A stretch of DNA of 64,000 bases from Bacillota bacterium (GCA_023404345.1 JAEYCB010000012.1:7688-71687); one strand, 5' to 3'; counted from the first letter of the stretch, positions 16,409 through 25,669 are shown. Numbers and translations are program-made. The notes: generated from the letters alone by a model not told the origin.

Positions 16409-17515
16409 GTGAAGAAGTTTCTGTCGATGCTTCTGGCCCTGACCCTGGTTCTCTTCGCGTTCAGCGCGATTGCCGAGACCGTCAATCCCGACGACATCGC
16501 TGATGAAGTTGTAGCCGAGGACGGCAAGTACGAGCTTGCATTCGTCACCGACGTAGGCCAGCTGAAGGACAAGTCCTTCAACCAGGGCACCTGGAACGGC
16601 GTGAAGGCCTATGCCGCCGCCAACGGCCTGACCTACAAGTACTATCAGCCCGCCAACGGCGATCAGGCGACCGACGAAGACCGCTATGATGCCATGAAGG
16701 CCGCCTGCGAAGGCGGCGCGAAGGTGGTTGTGTGCGCCGGCTTCCTGCAGGAGGCTGCGCTGCGCAGGGCTGCTGAAACCTATCCCGACACCAAGTTCGT
16801 TTTCATCGACGGCTATCCCCTTGATCTGGAGAACGTTGCCCCCATCGCCTTCAAAGAGGAGCAGAGCGGCTACCTGGCCGGCTATGCCATCGTGAAGGAT
16901 GGCTTCACCAAGCTGGGCTTCATGGGTGGCGGCGGCGGCACCAACCCCGCCTGCTGCCGTTACGGCTACGGCTTCGCTCAGGGCGTAAACGCTGCGGCCA
17001 AGGAACTGGGCATCACCGTGGAGCTGAAGTACTCCTGGCAGTACGGCGCCAGTTTCAGCGCTTCTCCGGAACTGCAGACCATGGCGCAGGGCTGGTATGA
17101 GAACGGCACCGAGATCATCTTCGTTGCGGGCGGCTCCATGTTCTCCTCTGTTGTCGCCGCTGCTTCCGCCAACGACCTGTACGTGGTAGGCGTGGACGTG
17201 GACCAGAGCTTCGAGTCTGAAGCTGTTGTAACCTCTGCCCTTAAGGGTCTGAGCAACGCCACCAGCTGGGCTATCGGCAAGTTCTATACCGGCGAATGGG
17301 AAGAGATTGGCAACGTGGCTACCAGTCTGGGTGCCAATGATGATGCCGTGGGTCTGCCTACGGAAACTTGGTCTCTGGAAAGCTTCACCGTGGAAGAGTA
17401 TGAAGCGCTGCTGGCCTCCATCAAGGACGGCACCGTGACCATCGACAGCAGCGTTCTGGAAGCTGACGGCGTAGTGAACGCCGGGCTGGAGAACGTCGAG
17501 ATCATCTACGAATAA
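16409..17515 (+). CDS. BMP-family (basic membrane protein) substrate-binding protein
   Basis: 368 residues from a GTG start with AGGAGG upstream. The signal peptide ends at SAIA, followed by Glu, and lacks the lipobox cysteine usual for this family. The BMP fold is clear: LAFVTDVGQLKDKSFNQGTW, then VVCAGFLQ, AFKEEQSGYLAGYAI, LGFMGGGGG and VVGVDVDQS. These proteins deliver nucleosides, or in Treponema (RfuA) riboflavin, to a matching ABC transporter. That transporter (ATPase and two permeases) begins at 19888, with a flavin reductase gene between. It has its own promoter and terminator, which allows higher expression than the permease genes. Confidence 0.9.
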   Translation: MKKFLSMLLALTLVLFAFSAIAETVNPDDIADEVVAEDGKYELAFVTDVGQLKDKSFNQGTWNGVKAYAAANGLTYKYYQPANGDQATDEDRYDAMKAACEGGAKVVVCAGFLQEAALRRAAETYPDTKFVFIDGYPLDLENVAPIAFKEEQSGYLAGYAIVKDGFTKLGFMGGGGGTNPACCRYGYGFAQGVNAAAKELGITVELKYSWQYGASFSASPELQTMAQGWYENGTEIIFVAGGSMFSSVVAAASANDLYVVGVDVDQSFESEAVVTSALKGLSNATSWAIGKFYTGEWEEIGNVATSLGANDDAVGLPTETWSLESFTVEEYEALLASIKDGTVTIDSSVLEADGVVNAGLENVEIIYE

Positions 17516-17530
17516 TTCTCTGAACGCCTG

Positions 17531-17561
17531 CCGGGAGGGCGAAAGCTCTCCCGGTTTTTTT
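17531..17561 (+). terminator. Terminator of the BMP gene
   Basis: 10-bp stem (17531-17540 with 17545-17554), GAAA tetraloop, seven T residues. Confidence 0.9.
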
Positions 17562-17606
17562 GGGGCAGTTTTGATGATTTTTTCACAACATTTGTTATGA
17601 TGGCAT

Positions 17607-17873
17607 CTTCGGAAGTTTCCTTTTGAAACGTCCGTACGTTCAGAACGACATGCGCAACGCGGCAAATGGGCGTTGCTATCCACAAGCGTTTGCCATGCTT
17701 ATGAGGAATGCCACAACGCTTTGTGGCAGGGCTACAGGCGCCACGGTCGCTGGCCCGATCCACAGCAGCGGCATGATCCATGTTTGCGGCAACGATAAAA
17801 TGGATCGAGCGCCCGGTTTGCCCGTACCATGCACGCTCCGACGTTCGGAAGCTTCTTCTGGAAACCGCCGAAG
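17607..17873. repeat. Long imperfect inverted repeat between two genes
   Basis: The start CTTCGGAAGTTTCC (17607 onward) matches the reverse complement of the sequence ending at 17873 (CTTCGGCGGTTTCC). By eye 24 of the first 33 arm positions agree, and weaker matches continue inward (GGCAAA, GGGCG, ATCCA, CGTT.GCC). The centre falls near 17740. An internal perfect hairpin lies at 17709-17728. Confidence 0.5.
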
Positions 17874-17907
17874 TTGACATAATCATTACATCTTGGGGGA
17901 AAGAAAC

Positions 17908-19701
17908 ATGCGCACCCATTCCTTCGCTTGTAGGCTGACGGCCCTGGTCATGAGCCTGCTGCTGGTCCTGAGCTTCGGCACGGTTGCCGCAGCGGAAGGT
18001 TCCTTCACTGCCGGCACCTACACCGGCACCGCCAAGGGCTTTGGCGGAGACGTAACCGTCACCGTTGAAGTTTCCGACAGCGCGATCGTCTCTGTGGAAG
18101 CCATTGGAGAGAGCGAGACCGATGGTATCGGCACCAACGCCCTTGAGATGCTGCCCCCGGCGATTGTGAGCGCCCAGTCTCTGAAAGTGGATACGGTCGC
18201 GGGCTGCACCGTAACTTCCGAGGCCGTGCTGGCCGCTGCCGAAGACGCCCTGCGTCAGAGCGGTGCAAGTGACGAAGTCATTTTTGCCGAGCCCGTTGCA
18301 AGCGAAGCCACTGCTGAGGATGAAGTGATTGAAACCAATGTGCTGATCGTCGGCGCTGGCGCTGCTGGTCTGTCCGCCGCGCTGTCCTCGCACAACAACG
18401 GCGTTGAGGACGTGCTGGTGATTGAAAAAATGCCTGCCGTTGGCGGCGCCACTTCCATGGCTGGTGGCGGCATGCCCGGTTATCGCGTTGATGAAGACCC
18501 CGATGTAACTGAGAAAAACATCGAGGAGCTGTTCCTTGATCTTTCCCGCATCGGCAAGTTCAACAACAATGCCCGCCTGACCATGATGCAGGCCCGCCTG
18601 TCCACTCCGACCATTGAGTGGCTCAAGAGCGTTGGCGTCGGCATCACGGGCGAACCCAACCCCGACGAGCCCCTGGTCAGCTATGGCTGCGAAGGCCGTG
18701 CCGCGGGCGCTGTGAACACTCTGTATGCCAAGGTGCAGGAGGCGGGCGTTCCCGTCATGCTCAACACCCGTGCGGAACACCTCATTATGGATGGTGATAC
18801 CGTGATCGGCGTGCAGGCTACCGGCAGCGAAGGTCAGAACATCACCATTCTGGCCAATGCGGTGCTGATGGCCACGGGCGGCTACGGCAACAACACTTCT
18901 CTGATTGCCGACACCTCCATTCTGGACCGCGTCATCTACTATGGCCCCGTGGGCGCGACCGGCGACGGCCACATCATGATGAAGGAAATCGGCATCCCCC
19001 TGTTCAATATGGACAAGGTTGCCACCAAGCATTTCGGCGTTGAAACCGAGCCCGGCTATGGCATCCACATCCATGGCAGCGTAGCGACCCTGTTCACCAG
19101 CACCGGCGCCATCGCCGTGAACAAGGAATGCGAGCGCGTGGTTGACGAAAGCGGCGACGAGCTGGATATCGCGCTGGCTTCCATGAACCAGTCCTCGGAC
19201 GGCCGTCTCTACATCGTGATGGATCAGGCCTCCTACGACGTGTTCAGCGAAAGCCTGGTTAAGAATCAGTACTTTACCCAGGAGCAGCTGGATCAGTTTA
19301 TCGCTGAAAACGGCTCCGGCGTGACCAAGCTGGTCAAGGGCGACACCCTGGCTGATGCTGCGGCTGCCATGGGTCTGGACGCTGACAAGCTTGCCCAGAC
19401 GGTTGAAGCCTACAATAGCGGTATCGCTGCCGGCGAAGCTGATCCCTTCAAGCGTGCCTATACTGCCGAATTGAAGGACGGCCCCTACTACATCATGCAG
19501 ACCGTTGCACGCTTCGCTACCTCGCTGGGCGGCGTGAACGTGTCCAACAACCTTGAAGTGCTCGACGTCAATGAGCAGCCCGTGCCCGGCCTCTATGCCG
19601 CCGGCGAAGTGGTTGGCAACATTAACGGCAGCTACGCGGAGTACCTGATCTGGTGCTTCTCCTCCGGTATGGAGTTTGGCAACGTGATCGCAGGAAAGTA
19701 A
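17908..19701 (+). CDS. Secreted FMN-domain/FAD-dependent reductase with atypical motifs
   Basis: 597 residues from the ATG at 17908. Signal peptide (ends TVAAAEG); FMN-binding domain (about 35-110); FAD domain starting NVLIVGAGAAGLSAALSS with VGGATSMAGGGMPGY. The flavinylation motif reads DTVAGCT rather than D-x-x-S-G-A-T: the final Thr is kept but Ser and Ala are changed. The reductase site is also unusual: ATSLGG replaces HTxGG, and the usual Arg region reads NGSYAEYL. So it may use a different substrate or have lost classical fumarate-type chemistry. It lies between a BMP binding protein and its ABC transporter, suggesting that its product or cofactor is imported by them. Confidence 0.88.
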   Translation: MRTHSFACRLTALVMSLLLVLSFGTVAAAEGSFTAGTYTGTAKGFGGDVTVTVEVSDSAIVSVEAIGESETDGIGTNALEMLPPAIVSAQSLKVDTVAGCTVTSEAVLAAAEDALRQSGASDEVIFAEPVASEATAEDEVIETNVLIVGAGAAGLSAALSSHNNGVEDVLVIEKMPAVGGATSMAGGGMPGYRVDEDPDVTEKNIEELFLDLSRIGKFNNNARLTMMQARLSTPTIEWLKSVGVGITGEPNPDEPLVSYGCEGRAAGAVNTLYAKVQEAGVPVMLNTRAEHLIMDGDTVIGVQATGSEGQNITILANAVLMATGGYGNNTSLIADTSILDRVIYYGPVGATGDGHIMMKEIGIPLFNMDKVATKHFGVETEPGYGIHIHGSVATLFTSTGAIAVNKECERVVDESGDELDIALASMNQSSDGRLYIVMDQASYDVFSESLVKNQYFTQEQLDQFIAENGSGVTKLVKGDTLADAAAAMGLDADKLAQTVEAYNSGIAAGEADPFKRAYTAELKDGPYYIMQTVARFATSLGGVNVSNNLEVLDVNEQPVPGLYAAGEVVGNINGSYAEYLIWCFSSGMEFGNVIAGK

Positions 19702-19718
19702 TCCTGCTTTGCATGCCG

Positions 19719-19755
19719 CAGGGAACCGACGCATGTCGGCCTCCCTGTTTTTTTT
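19719..19755 (+). terminator. Terminator of the FMN-domain reductase gene
   Basis: Two-part stem: CAGGGA (19719-19724) with TCCCTG (19742-19747), and CCGAC with GTCGG around a GCAT loop; eight T residues follow. Confidence 0.85.
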
Positions 19756-19800
19756 ATAGCTGTGGAACGCATCTTTCTGCATCCTGCATCTTCCTTTTCC

Positions 19801-19829
19801 TTGCAATTTGCGCCTTGAACCGATATAAT
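19801..19829 (+). promoter_or_regulatory. Promoter of the BMP-type ABC transporter operon
   Basis: TTGCAA (19801-19806), 17-bp spacer, perfect TATAAT (19824-19829), about 60 bases before the start codon. Confidence 0.75.
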
Positions 19830-19887
19830 GTAACTATGTCAAATACACGTATTCCGTCGAAACAAGCAGAAAGGGAGGTGGACGCGA

Positions 19888-21432
19888 TTGGATAACGCGC
19901 CGCAATACGTTATCGAAATGCTCCACATCACCAAGGAATTTCCCGGGATCAAAGCGAACGACGACATTACGCTTCAGCTGCGCAGGGGCGAAATTCACGC
20001 GCTCCTGGGCGAAAACGGCGCAGGAAAATCCACGCTGATGAGCGTGCTGTTCGGTTTGTATCAGCCGGACGAGGGTGTCATTAAAAAGGACGGCAAAGAG
20101 GTTAAGATCAACGATCCCAACGATGCTACGGCCCTGCGCATCGGCATGGTGCACCAGCATTTTAAGCTGATCGATGTCTTTACCGTGCTGGACAATATCA
20201 TCCTGGGCGCGGAGGATACCCATCTGGGCTTTTTAAGCCGCAAGGCAGCGCGCGAAAAAGTGCTTTCTCTCAGCGAACGCTATGGTCTCAAAGTGGATCT
20301 GGACGCCAAAATTGAGGACATCACCGTTGGCATGCAGCAGCGTGTAGAGATTCTTAAAATGCTCTACCGCGACAATGAGGTGCTCATCTTTGACGAACCC
20401 ACCGCCGTGCTCACCCCCCAGGAAATCGAAGAATTGATGGCGATCATGCGGGGATTGACCAAAGAAGGCAAGAGCATCCTGTTCATCTCCCATAAGCTCA
20501 ATGAAATTATGGAAGTGTCCGACCGCGTAACGGTGCTGCGCAAGGGCCGCTACGTAGGCACGGTGGATACCGCCGCCACCACGCAGGAAGAGCTGAGCCG
20601 CATGATGGTCGGCCGTTCTGTGCAGTTGGTGGTGGAGAAGGCCCCTGCCCACCCCACGGAACCCGTATTGAAAGTGGAGCATTTGAGTGTGCCATCCCGC
20701 CTGTATAAACGCGATGCGGTGAAGGATGTTTCCTTCACGGCCCGCGCGGGCGAAATTGTGTGCATTGCGGGCATCGATGGCAATGGCCAGACCGATCTGG
20801 TCTATGCCCTGACCGGGTTGGAAAAGCCTTCTGGCGGCAAAATCACCCTCTGCGGCCATGACATTACCCATGCCGCTATCCGTGACCGCATGCAGGCCGG
20901 CATGAGTCATATTCCTGAAGACCGTCACAAGCATGGTCTGATTCTGGATTTCACGCTGGAACAGAACATGGTTCTGCAACGCTTCCAGGAACCGCAATTC
21001 CAAAAATACGGTTTTATTCGTTTCGACGAAACCCGTAAATACGCTGACAGGCTGATTGAGCAATACGACGTGCGCTCTGGCCAGGGACCGGTGACGATTG
21101 CGCGCAGCATGTCCGGCGGCAACCAGCAAAAGGCCATCGTGGCGCGAGAAATTGATCGTGACAAGCCGCTCATTGTCGCGGTGCAGCCTACGCGCGGCCT
21201 GGACGTGGGCGCTATCGAGTATATCCACGGCCAGCTGGTCAAGCAGCGCGACGAGGGCAAGGCCGTGCTGCTGGTCAGCCTGGAATTGGATGAGGTGATG
21301 AACCTGTCCGACCGCATTTTGGTCATGTACGAGGGCCAGATCGTGGGCGAGTTTGATCCCAAGCAGACAACGGTGGAGGAGCTGGGCCTCTATATGGCCG
21401 GCGCAAAGCGGCAGGAGGTGGCTCAGGCATGA
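19888..21432 (+). CDS. ABC transporter ATPase, nucleoside/BMP type (two nucleotide-binding domains)
   Basis: 514 residues from a TTG start at 19888, chosen because AGGGAGGTG (19871-19879) fits it and the next ATG lies 30 bases inside. Domain 1 has Walker A GENGAGKST, Walker B VLIFDEPTA and an H-loop (ISHK). Domain 2 has a degenerate Walker A (GIDGNGQTD) and a full signature MSGGNQQK. This pairing is normal for NupA/YufO and sugar-type importers. It powers the two permeases that follow with 4-base overlaps. The operon matches BMP-dependent nucleoside or riboflavin importers. Confidence 0.93.
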   Translation: MDNAPQYVIEMLHITKEFPGIKANDDITLQLRRGEIHALLGENGAGKSTLMSVLFGLYQPDEGVIKKDGKEVKINDPNDATALRIGMVHQHFKLIDVFTVLDNIILGAEDTHLGFLSRKAAREKVLSLSERYGLKVDLDAKIEDITVGMQQRVEILKMLYRDNEVLIFDEPTAVLTPQEIEELMAIMRGLTKEGKSILFISHKLNEIMEVSDRVTVLRKGRYVGTVDTAATTQEELSRMMVGRSVQLVVEKAPAHPTEPVLKVEHLSVPSRLYKRDAVKDVSFTARAGEIVCIAGIDGNGQTDLVYALTGLEKPSGGKITLCGHDITHAAIRDRMQAGMSHIPEDRHKHGLILDFTLEQNMVLQRFQEPQFQKYGFIRFDETRKYADRLIEQYDVRSGQGPVTIARSMSGGNQQKAIVAREIDRDKPLIVAVQPTRGLDVGAIEYIHGQLVKQRDEGKAVLLVSLELDEVMNLSDRILVMYEGQIVGEFDPKQTTVEELGLYMAGAKRQEVAQA

Positions 21433-22676
21433 AAAACCGGTTTCTAAAGCTGTGGCATCAGGATGGCACGCGGTCAGTCATGGCGTCGGTTCTGTCCATT
21501 CTGGTGGGTCTGATTGCGGGCAGCCTGATTATTCTTATCGTGGGTCTGTGCACACCCTCGCTGGGGCTGAAAAGCGTATGGGACGGTGTGCGCCTGGTCT
21601 TTGGTGGTCTGTTCGCCACAGGGCGTGATGCGGCGGGTGCGCTTACCTTTGGCTTCAACCCCGCCAGCGTGGGCAACATGCTCTTCCGTGCTACGCCGCT
21701 GATTCTCACCGGTCTTTCCGTGGCGGTGGCATTCAAGACGGGCCTGTTCAATATCGGCGCGCCGGGACAGTACCTGGCGGGTACGGCGGCCACGCTGTTC
21801 ATCGCGCTGTGCATTCCCTCCTCCGTGATCCCGCCGGAAATCATCTGGTTCCTGGCTTTCTTCGGCGGCATGCTGGCCGGCGCTTTGTGGGGGGCCATTC
21901 CGGGCATGCTCAAATCCCTGCTCAACATCAACGAGGTGCTGGCCTGCATCATGACCAACTGGATCGCTGCCAACCTTGTAACGTGGATGTTTGATATTTC
22001 CAACCTCAAAAACGTGGTGGAAAACACCAAGAGCGGCTACATCTACAAAACTGCCTTCAACAATGTTGCCACATCCAAGATGGGCCTGGATGTAATCTTC
22101 CCGGATTCCCAGGTAAATGGCGGCATCATCGTGGCCATCATCCTGGCGATTATCGTCTTTATTATCTTTACGCGTACAACCTTCGGTTACCAGCTCAAGG
22201 CCTGCGGTTCCAACCGTTTCGCTGCGCGCTATGCGGGTATCAAGGACAAGCGCAACATCGTGCTCTCCATGGCCATCGCAGGTTCGCTGGCCGGTGCAGC
22301 CGGATCACTGTATTATCTGAGTGGCAATACTGAATTCTTCTGGTCCACCTATCAGAGCCTGCCTGCTGCGGGCTTCAACGGCATTCCGGTAGCGCTTCTG
22401 GCGGCCAACCATCCCATCGGCGTCATCTTCACGGGCATGTTCATGTCCATGCTGGATATTGCGGGCCTGCAGATGACCAACCTGACAGCCTATAATGAAT
22501 ATATCACGGACGTGATCATTGCTGTCATCGTGTATCTGAGCGCCTTCTCGCTATTGATTAAAACATTGCTGGGACATCACCGGGCGCATAAAAATGATAC
22601 GCCAGCCAAGGACCCTGGTTCGGAGGGCACGCAGACAGATTCCAAAGCGGATGGAAAGGAGGCGCTGAAGGCATGA
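21429..22676 (+). CDS. BMP-type ABC transporter permease 1
   Basis: 415 residues, about nine membrane segments. It belongs to the BPD_transp_2 family (NupB/YufP-like), with FKTGLFNIGAPGQYLAG, GMLKSLLNINEVLACIMTNW and LKACGSNRFAARYAGI, the usual coupling and pore sequences. The ATG overlaps the ATPase stop (ATGA), and GGAGGTGG precedes it. It forms the heterodimeric membrane channel with the next gene product. The last 35 residues are a charged cytosolic tail. Confidence 0.92.
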   Translation: MKNRFLKLWHQDGTRSVMASVLSILVGLIAGSLIILIVGLCTPSLGLKSVWDGVRLVFGGLFATGRDAAGALTFGFNPASVGNMLFRATPLILTGLSVAVAFKTGLFNIGAPGQYLAGTAATLFIALCIPSSVIPPEIIWFLAFFGGMLAGALWGAIPGMLKSLLNINEVLACIMTNWIAANLVTWMFDISNLKNVVENTKSGYIYKTAFNNVATSKMGLDVIFPDSQVNGGIIVAIILAIIVFIIFTRTTFGYQLKACGSNRFAARYAGIKDKRNIVLSMAIAGSLAGAAGSLYYLSGNTEFFWSTYQSLPAAGFNGIPVALLAANHPIGVIFTGMFMSMLDIAGLQMTNLTAYNEYITDVIIAVIVYLSAFSLLIKTLLGHHRAHKNDTPAKDPGSEGTQTDSKADGKEALKA

Positions 22677-23752
22677 TGGAAACATTGTTTGAAAACCTTA
22701 CCTCCGGCAGCATGGTATTCCTGATCCGCCAAACGCTGATTTATGCGGTTCCTCTGATGGTGGTAGCGCTGGCAGGCGTCTATGCCGAACGCAGTGGTGT
22801 AATCAACCTGGCGCTGGAAGGCATCATGATCTTCGGTGCGTTTATCGGTGTGCTCTTTGTACGGCTGGTGCAGCAATGGGGCTGGTTTGACGCAGCAAAG
22901 GCCGCGGGCGATTGGGTAAGCCTTCAAGGCTTTATGCTGTTGACCATGGCGGTTGCAGCGCTGTTGGGTGCGATATTCTCGCTGCTGCTGGCGTTTGCGG
23001 CCATCAACCTGCGCGCGGACCAGACCGTAGGCGGCACGGCGCTCAATCTCCTGGCACCCGCGCTGGTGCTGTTCCTCATTCGCCTGATCGCCAATCAGAA
23101 TACCCTGCAAATGGCTACCGGCGACAGCGCCAGCTGGTTCATGCTCAAAAAGAGTATGTTTGGCTATGGCCGCACGGACGAAGTGGGCTTCCTGTTCGAC
23201 ACCTTTGTCAACAAAGTCTATCTAGCCACCTACGTGTGCATTCTGGTGTTCATCATCATGTCTGTCATCCTGTACTGCACGCGCTTCGGCCTCAGGCTTC
23301 GCTCCTGCGGCGAAAATCCGCAGGCAGCCGACAGCCTGGGCATCAACGTGTTTAAGATGCGCTATGCAGGCGTGACCATCTCCGGCGCGCTGGCGGGCAT
23401 GGGCGGCTTCGTCTATGCGCTGACCACCACCAACTGTACCTCCAACGGCGACGTAGCAGGCTTCGGCTTCCTGGCTCTGGCCGTTATGATCTTCGGCAAC
23501 TGGAAACCGCTGAGCGTGGCGGGTGCGGCGCTTTTGTTCGGTCTGTTCAAGTGCATTGCCGCCAGCTACGGCAGCCTCTACGTACTCAACAGCGCTGGCG
23601 AACAGATCTATTTCCTTAAGGATCTGGGCATCAACACCAACTTCTACCGCCTGCTGCCCTACCTGATCACGTTGATCGTGCTGGCTTTTACTTCCAAGAG
23701 CAGCCGTGCTCCCAAGGCCGAAGGTATTCCCTACGACAAGGGCAGCCGGTAA
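22673..23752 (+). CDS. BMP-type ABC transporter permease 2
   Basis: 359 residues, eight or nine membrane segments, BPD_transp_2 family (NupC/YufQ-like). Typical stretches are GVYAERSGVINLALEGIMIF, LRADQTVGGTALN and LRLRSCGENPQAADSLGINV. Its ATG overlaps the stop of permease 1 by four bases, and AGGAGG precedes it. It is the last gene of the importer operon and is followed by an intrinsic terminator. Confidence 0.92.
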   Translation: MMETLFENLTSGSMVFLIRQTLIYAVPLMVVALAGVYAERSGVINLALEGIMIFGAFIGVLFVRLVQQWGWFDAAKAAGDWVSLQGFMLLTMAVAALLGAIFSLLLAFAAINLRADQTVGGTALNLLAPALVLFLIRLIANQNTLQMATGDSASWFMLKKSMFGYGRTDEVGFLFDTFVNKVYLATYVCILVFIIMSVILYCTRFGLRLRSCGENPQAADSLGINVFKMRYAGVTISGALAGMGGFVYALTTTNCTSNGDVAGFGFLALAVMIFGNWKPLSVAGAALLFGLFKCIAASYGSLYVLNSAGEQIYFLKDLGINTNFYRLLPYLITLIVLAFTSKSSRAPKAEGIPYDKGSR

Positions 23753-23771
23753 CGCGCTGTAAAATCACCCA

Positions 23772-23813
23772 AAAACCCGCTTTGCGTCGAGCACGCTCAG
23801 CGGGTTTTCTTTT
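23772..23813 (+). terminator. Terminator of the BMP-type ABC operon
   Basis: 10-bp stem (23772-23781 with 23799-23808) followed by a T-rich tract (TTTTCTTTT counting the paired T residues). Confidence 0.8.
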
Positions 23814-23869
23814 GTCCAATAAGATAACTTACCTCCTCTGCGGCCGCAAAATCCTGTATCTGCCGCCTC

Positions 23870-23899
23870 TTGACATCGCTTTTCCATCCATAGTACAAT
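23870..23899 (+). promoter_or_regulatory. prfC promoter
   Basis: Perfect TTGACA (23870-23875), 18-bp spacer, TACAAT (23894-23899). Confidence 0.7.
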
Positions 23900-23948
23900 A
23901 GGATGTTGTACTATGTATTATTGCTGGGAAGAGAGGATTTTGACCCGC

Positions 23949-25565
23949 ATGAGCGAAGCCACCCTGAGCGCGGAGGCGCTGGAACAGATTCGGAAGCGGC
24001 GCACGTTCGCCATTATCAGCCACCCGGACGCAGGTAAAACCACGTTGACCGAAAAACTGCTGCTCTATGGCGGCGCTATCCGGCAGGCCGGCAGCGTAAA
24101 AGCCCGCAAGGCTGAGCGTCATGCCACCAGCGACTGGATGGAAATTGAAAAACAGCGCGGTATCAGCGTAACTTCCAGCGCCATGCAGTTTGAATACGAT
24201 GGCTACCGTATCAACATTCTGGACACCCCCGGCCACCAGGACTTCAGCGAGGATACCTACCGCGTACTGGTGGCGGCGGACGCGGCGGTTATGCTCATTG
24301 ACGCTGCCAAGGGCGTGGAGGAACAGACCATCAAACTCTTTAAGGTCTGCCGCCTGCGCAACATTCCTATTTTCACGTTCGTCAACAAGATGGACCGCGC
24401 CAGCAAGGACCCCTTTGCGCTGATGGAGGAGCTTGAGCAGGTGCTTGGCATCCGCTCCTGCCCGATGAACTGGCCCATCGGCGTGGACGGCGATTTTCAG
24501 GGCGTATATCAGCGCGAAAGCGGAAACGTGCTGCTCTATTCCGGCGGCAACCATGGTATGAGCATGGCGGAGCAGCTAAGCGTAAAGCTGGACAGCCCCG
24601 AGGCCGAAGCGGCGCTGGCAGGCCATTACCGCGACCGCCTTCATGAGGAAATCGAGCTTTTGGACGTGGCGGGCGATCCCTTTGACAAGCAGGCTGTGCT
24701 TGAGGGGCGCCTCACGCCGCTGTTCTTTGGTTCGGCGGTTACCAATTTCGGTGTGGAACCGTTTTTGGAGGCATTTTTGTCCATCACCCCGCCGCCCTTG
24801 CCGCGCATGGCCGACATCGGCGAAATTCAGCCAACCCAGCCGTATTTTTCCGGTTTTATCTTTAAAATTCAGGCCAATATGAATCCCGCCCATCGCGACC
24901 GTCTGGCCTTTGTACGCGTAGTTAGCGGCGAGTTCCAAAAGGGCATGACGGTGTATCATTCGGGCACGGACAAGCAAATTCAGCTTAAGCAGCCTCAGCA
25001 GTTCATGGCCGATGAGCGCGAAGCTGTCGAAAACGCCTACGCAGGCGATATCATCGGCCTGTTTGACCCAGGCTTCTTCCATCTGGGCGATGCGCTCTCC
25101 GCCGGCCCCAAACTGCACTTTTCCTCCATCCCGGTGTTCGCACCCGAGCATTTTGCCCGCGTGCGCCCTGAGGACAGCATGAAACGCAAGCAGTTTTTGA
25201 AGGGTATCCTTCAGCTGGCTGAGGAGGGCGCTATCCAGACTTTCCGCCGCACCGAAACGGGCCGGGAGGATTTCCTGGTCGGCGTGGTGGGTGTTTTGCA
25301 GTTCGAGGTGCTGGAACATCGCCTCAAGACCGAATATGGTGTAACCATGCTGATGGACCGTCTGCCTTTCCGCTATGTGCGCTGGGTGACCAAAACGCCC
25401 GTGCCTGTAGAAAAGCTGAAGCTGACCTCCACCAGTGGCCGCGCCTTCGATTCCGAGGATCGCGACGTACTGCTGTTTGAAAACGACTGGTCCATCCGCC
25501 TGGCGATGGAAAACAACGAAGGATTGGAGCTGGCCGAAACGGCCGTGCGCAGCGTATATGCATGA
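23949..25565 (+). CDS. prfC: Peptide chain release factor 3
   Basis: 538 residues from the ATG at 23949; a TTG at 23940 is too close to GAGAGGA (23931-23937). This translational GTPase releases RF1/RF2 from the ribosome after termination. G-domain motifs are complete: G1 SHPDAGKTTL, G2 RGISVTSS, G3 DTPGHQDF, G4 NKMD. RF3-specific segments include KARKAERHATSDWMEIE, the middle domain FVRVVSGEFQKGMTVYH and the C-terminal FEVLEHRLKTEYGV. Length and order are normal. It begins a rightward run of genes that continues with typA. Confidence 0.95.
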   Translation: MSEATLSAEALEQIRKRRTFAIISHPDAGKTTLTEKLLLYGGAIRQAGSVKARKAERHATSDWMEIEKQRGISVTSSAMQFEYDGYRINILDTPGHQDFSEDTYRVLVAADAAVMLIDAAKGVEEQTIKLFKVCRLRNIPIFTFVNKMDRASKDPFALMEELEQVLGIRSCPMNWPIGVDGDFQGVYQRESGNVLLYSGGNHGMSMAEQLSVKLDSPEAEAALAGHYRDRLHEEIELLDVAGDPFDKQAVLEGRLTPLFFGSAVTNFGVEPFLEAFLSITPPPLPRMADIGEIQPTQPYFSGFIFKIQANMNPAHRDRLAFVRVVSGEFQKGMTVYHSGTDKQIQLKQPQQFMADEREAVENAYAGDIIGLFDPGFFHLGDALSAGPKLHFSSIPVFAPEHFARVRPEDSMKRKQFLKGILQLAEEGAIQTFRRTETGREDFLVGVVGVLQFEVLEHRLKTEYGVTMLMDRLPFRYVRWVTKTPVPVEKLKLTSTSGRAFDSEDRDVLLFENDWSIRLAMENNEGLELAETAVRSVYA

Positions 25566-25669
25566 TTTATACCTGGTTTCCCCGCTGGCGGGGGTGCCTC
25601 CCGCGAAAGCATGACGGCATCTGCAAAGTAGCTTAACCCATACCAGCAATATAAGGAAAGAGGCTTTTT

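Larger units (their letters stand above)
17516..17907. other. 392-base intergenic region upstream of the second FMN reductase
   Basis: It holds the BMP terminator, the long inverted repeat, and GGGGGAAAG before the reductase ATG. No sigma-A promoter as clear as the others is visible. An 84-codon open frame inside it has no protein-like features. Confidence 0.5.

Noticed and set aside
17623..17877. 84-codon frame inside the long inverted repeat
   Set aside because: Composition is not protein-like, there is no ribosome binding site, and it is explained by the palindrome.
17506..19806. 766-codon open frame on the minus strand
   Set aside because: It is the antisense image of the FMN-domain reductase, a common effect of GC-rich codon use. 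It has no motifs or ribosome binding site, and crosses two other units.
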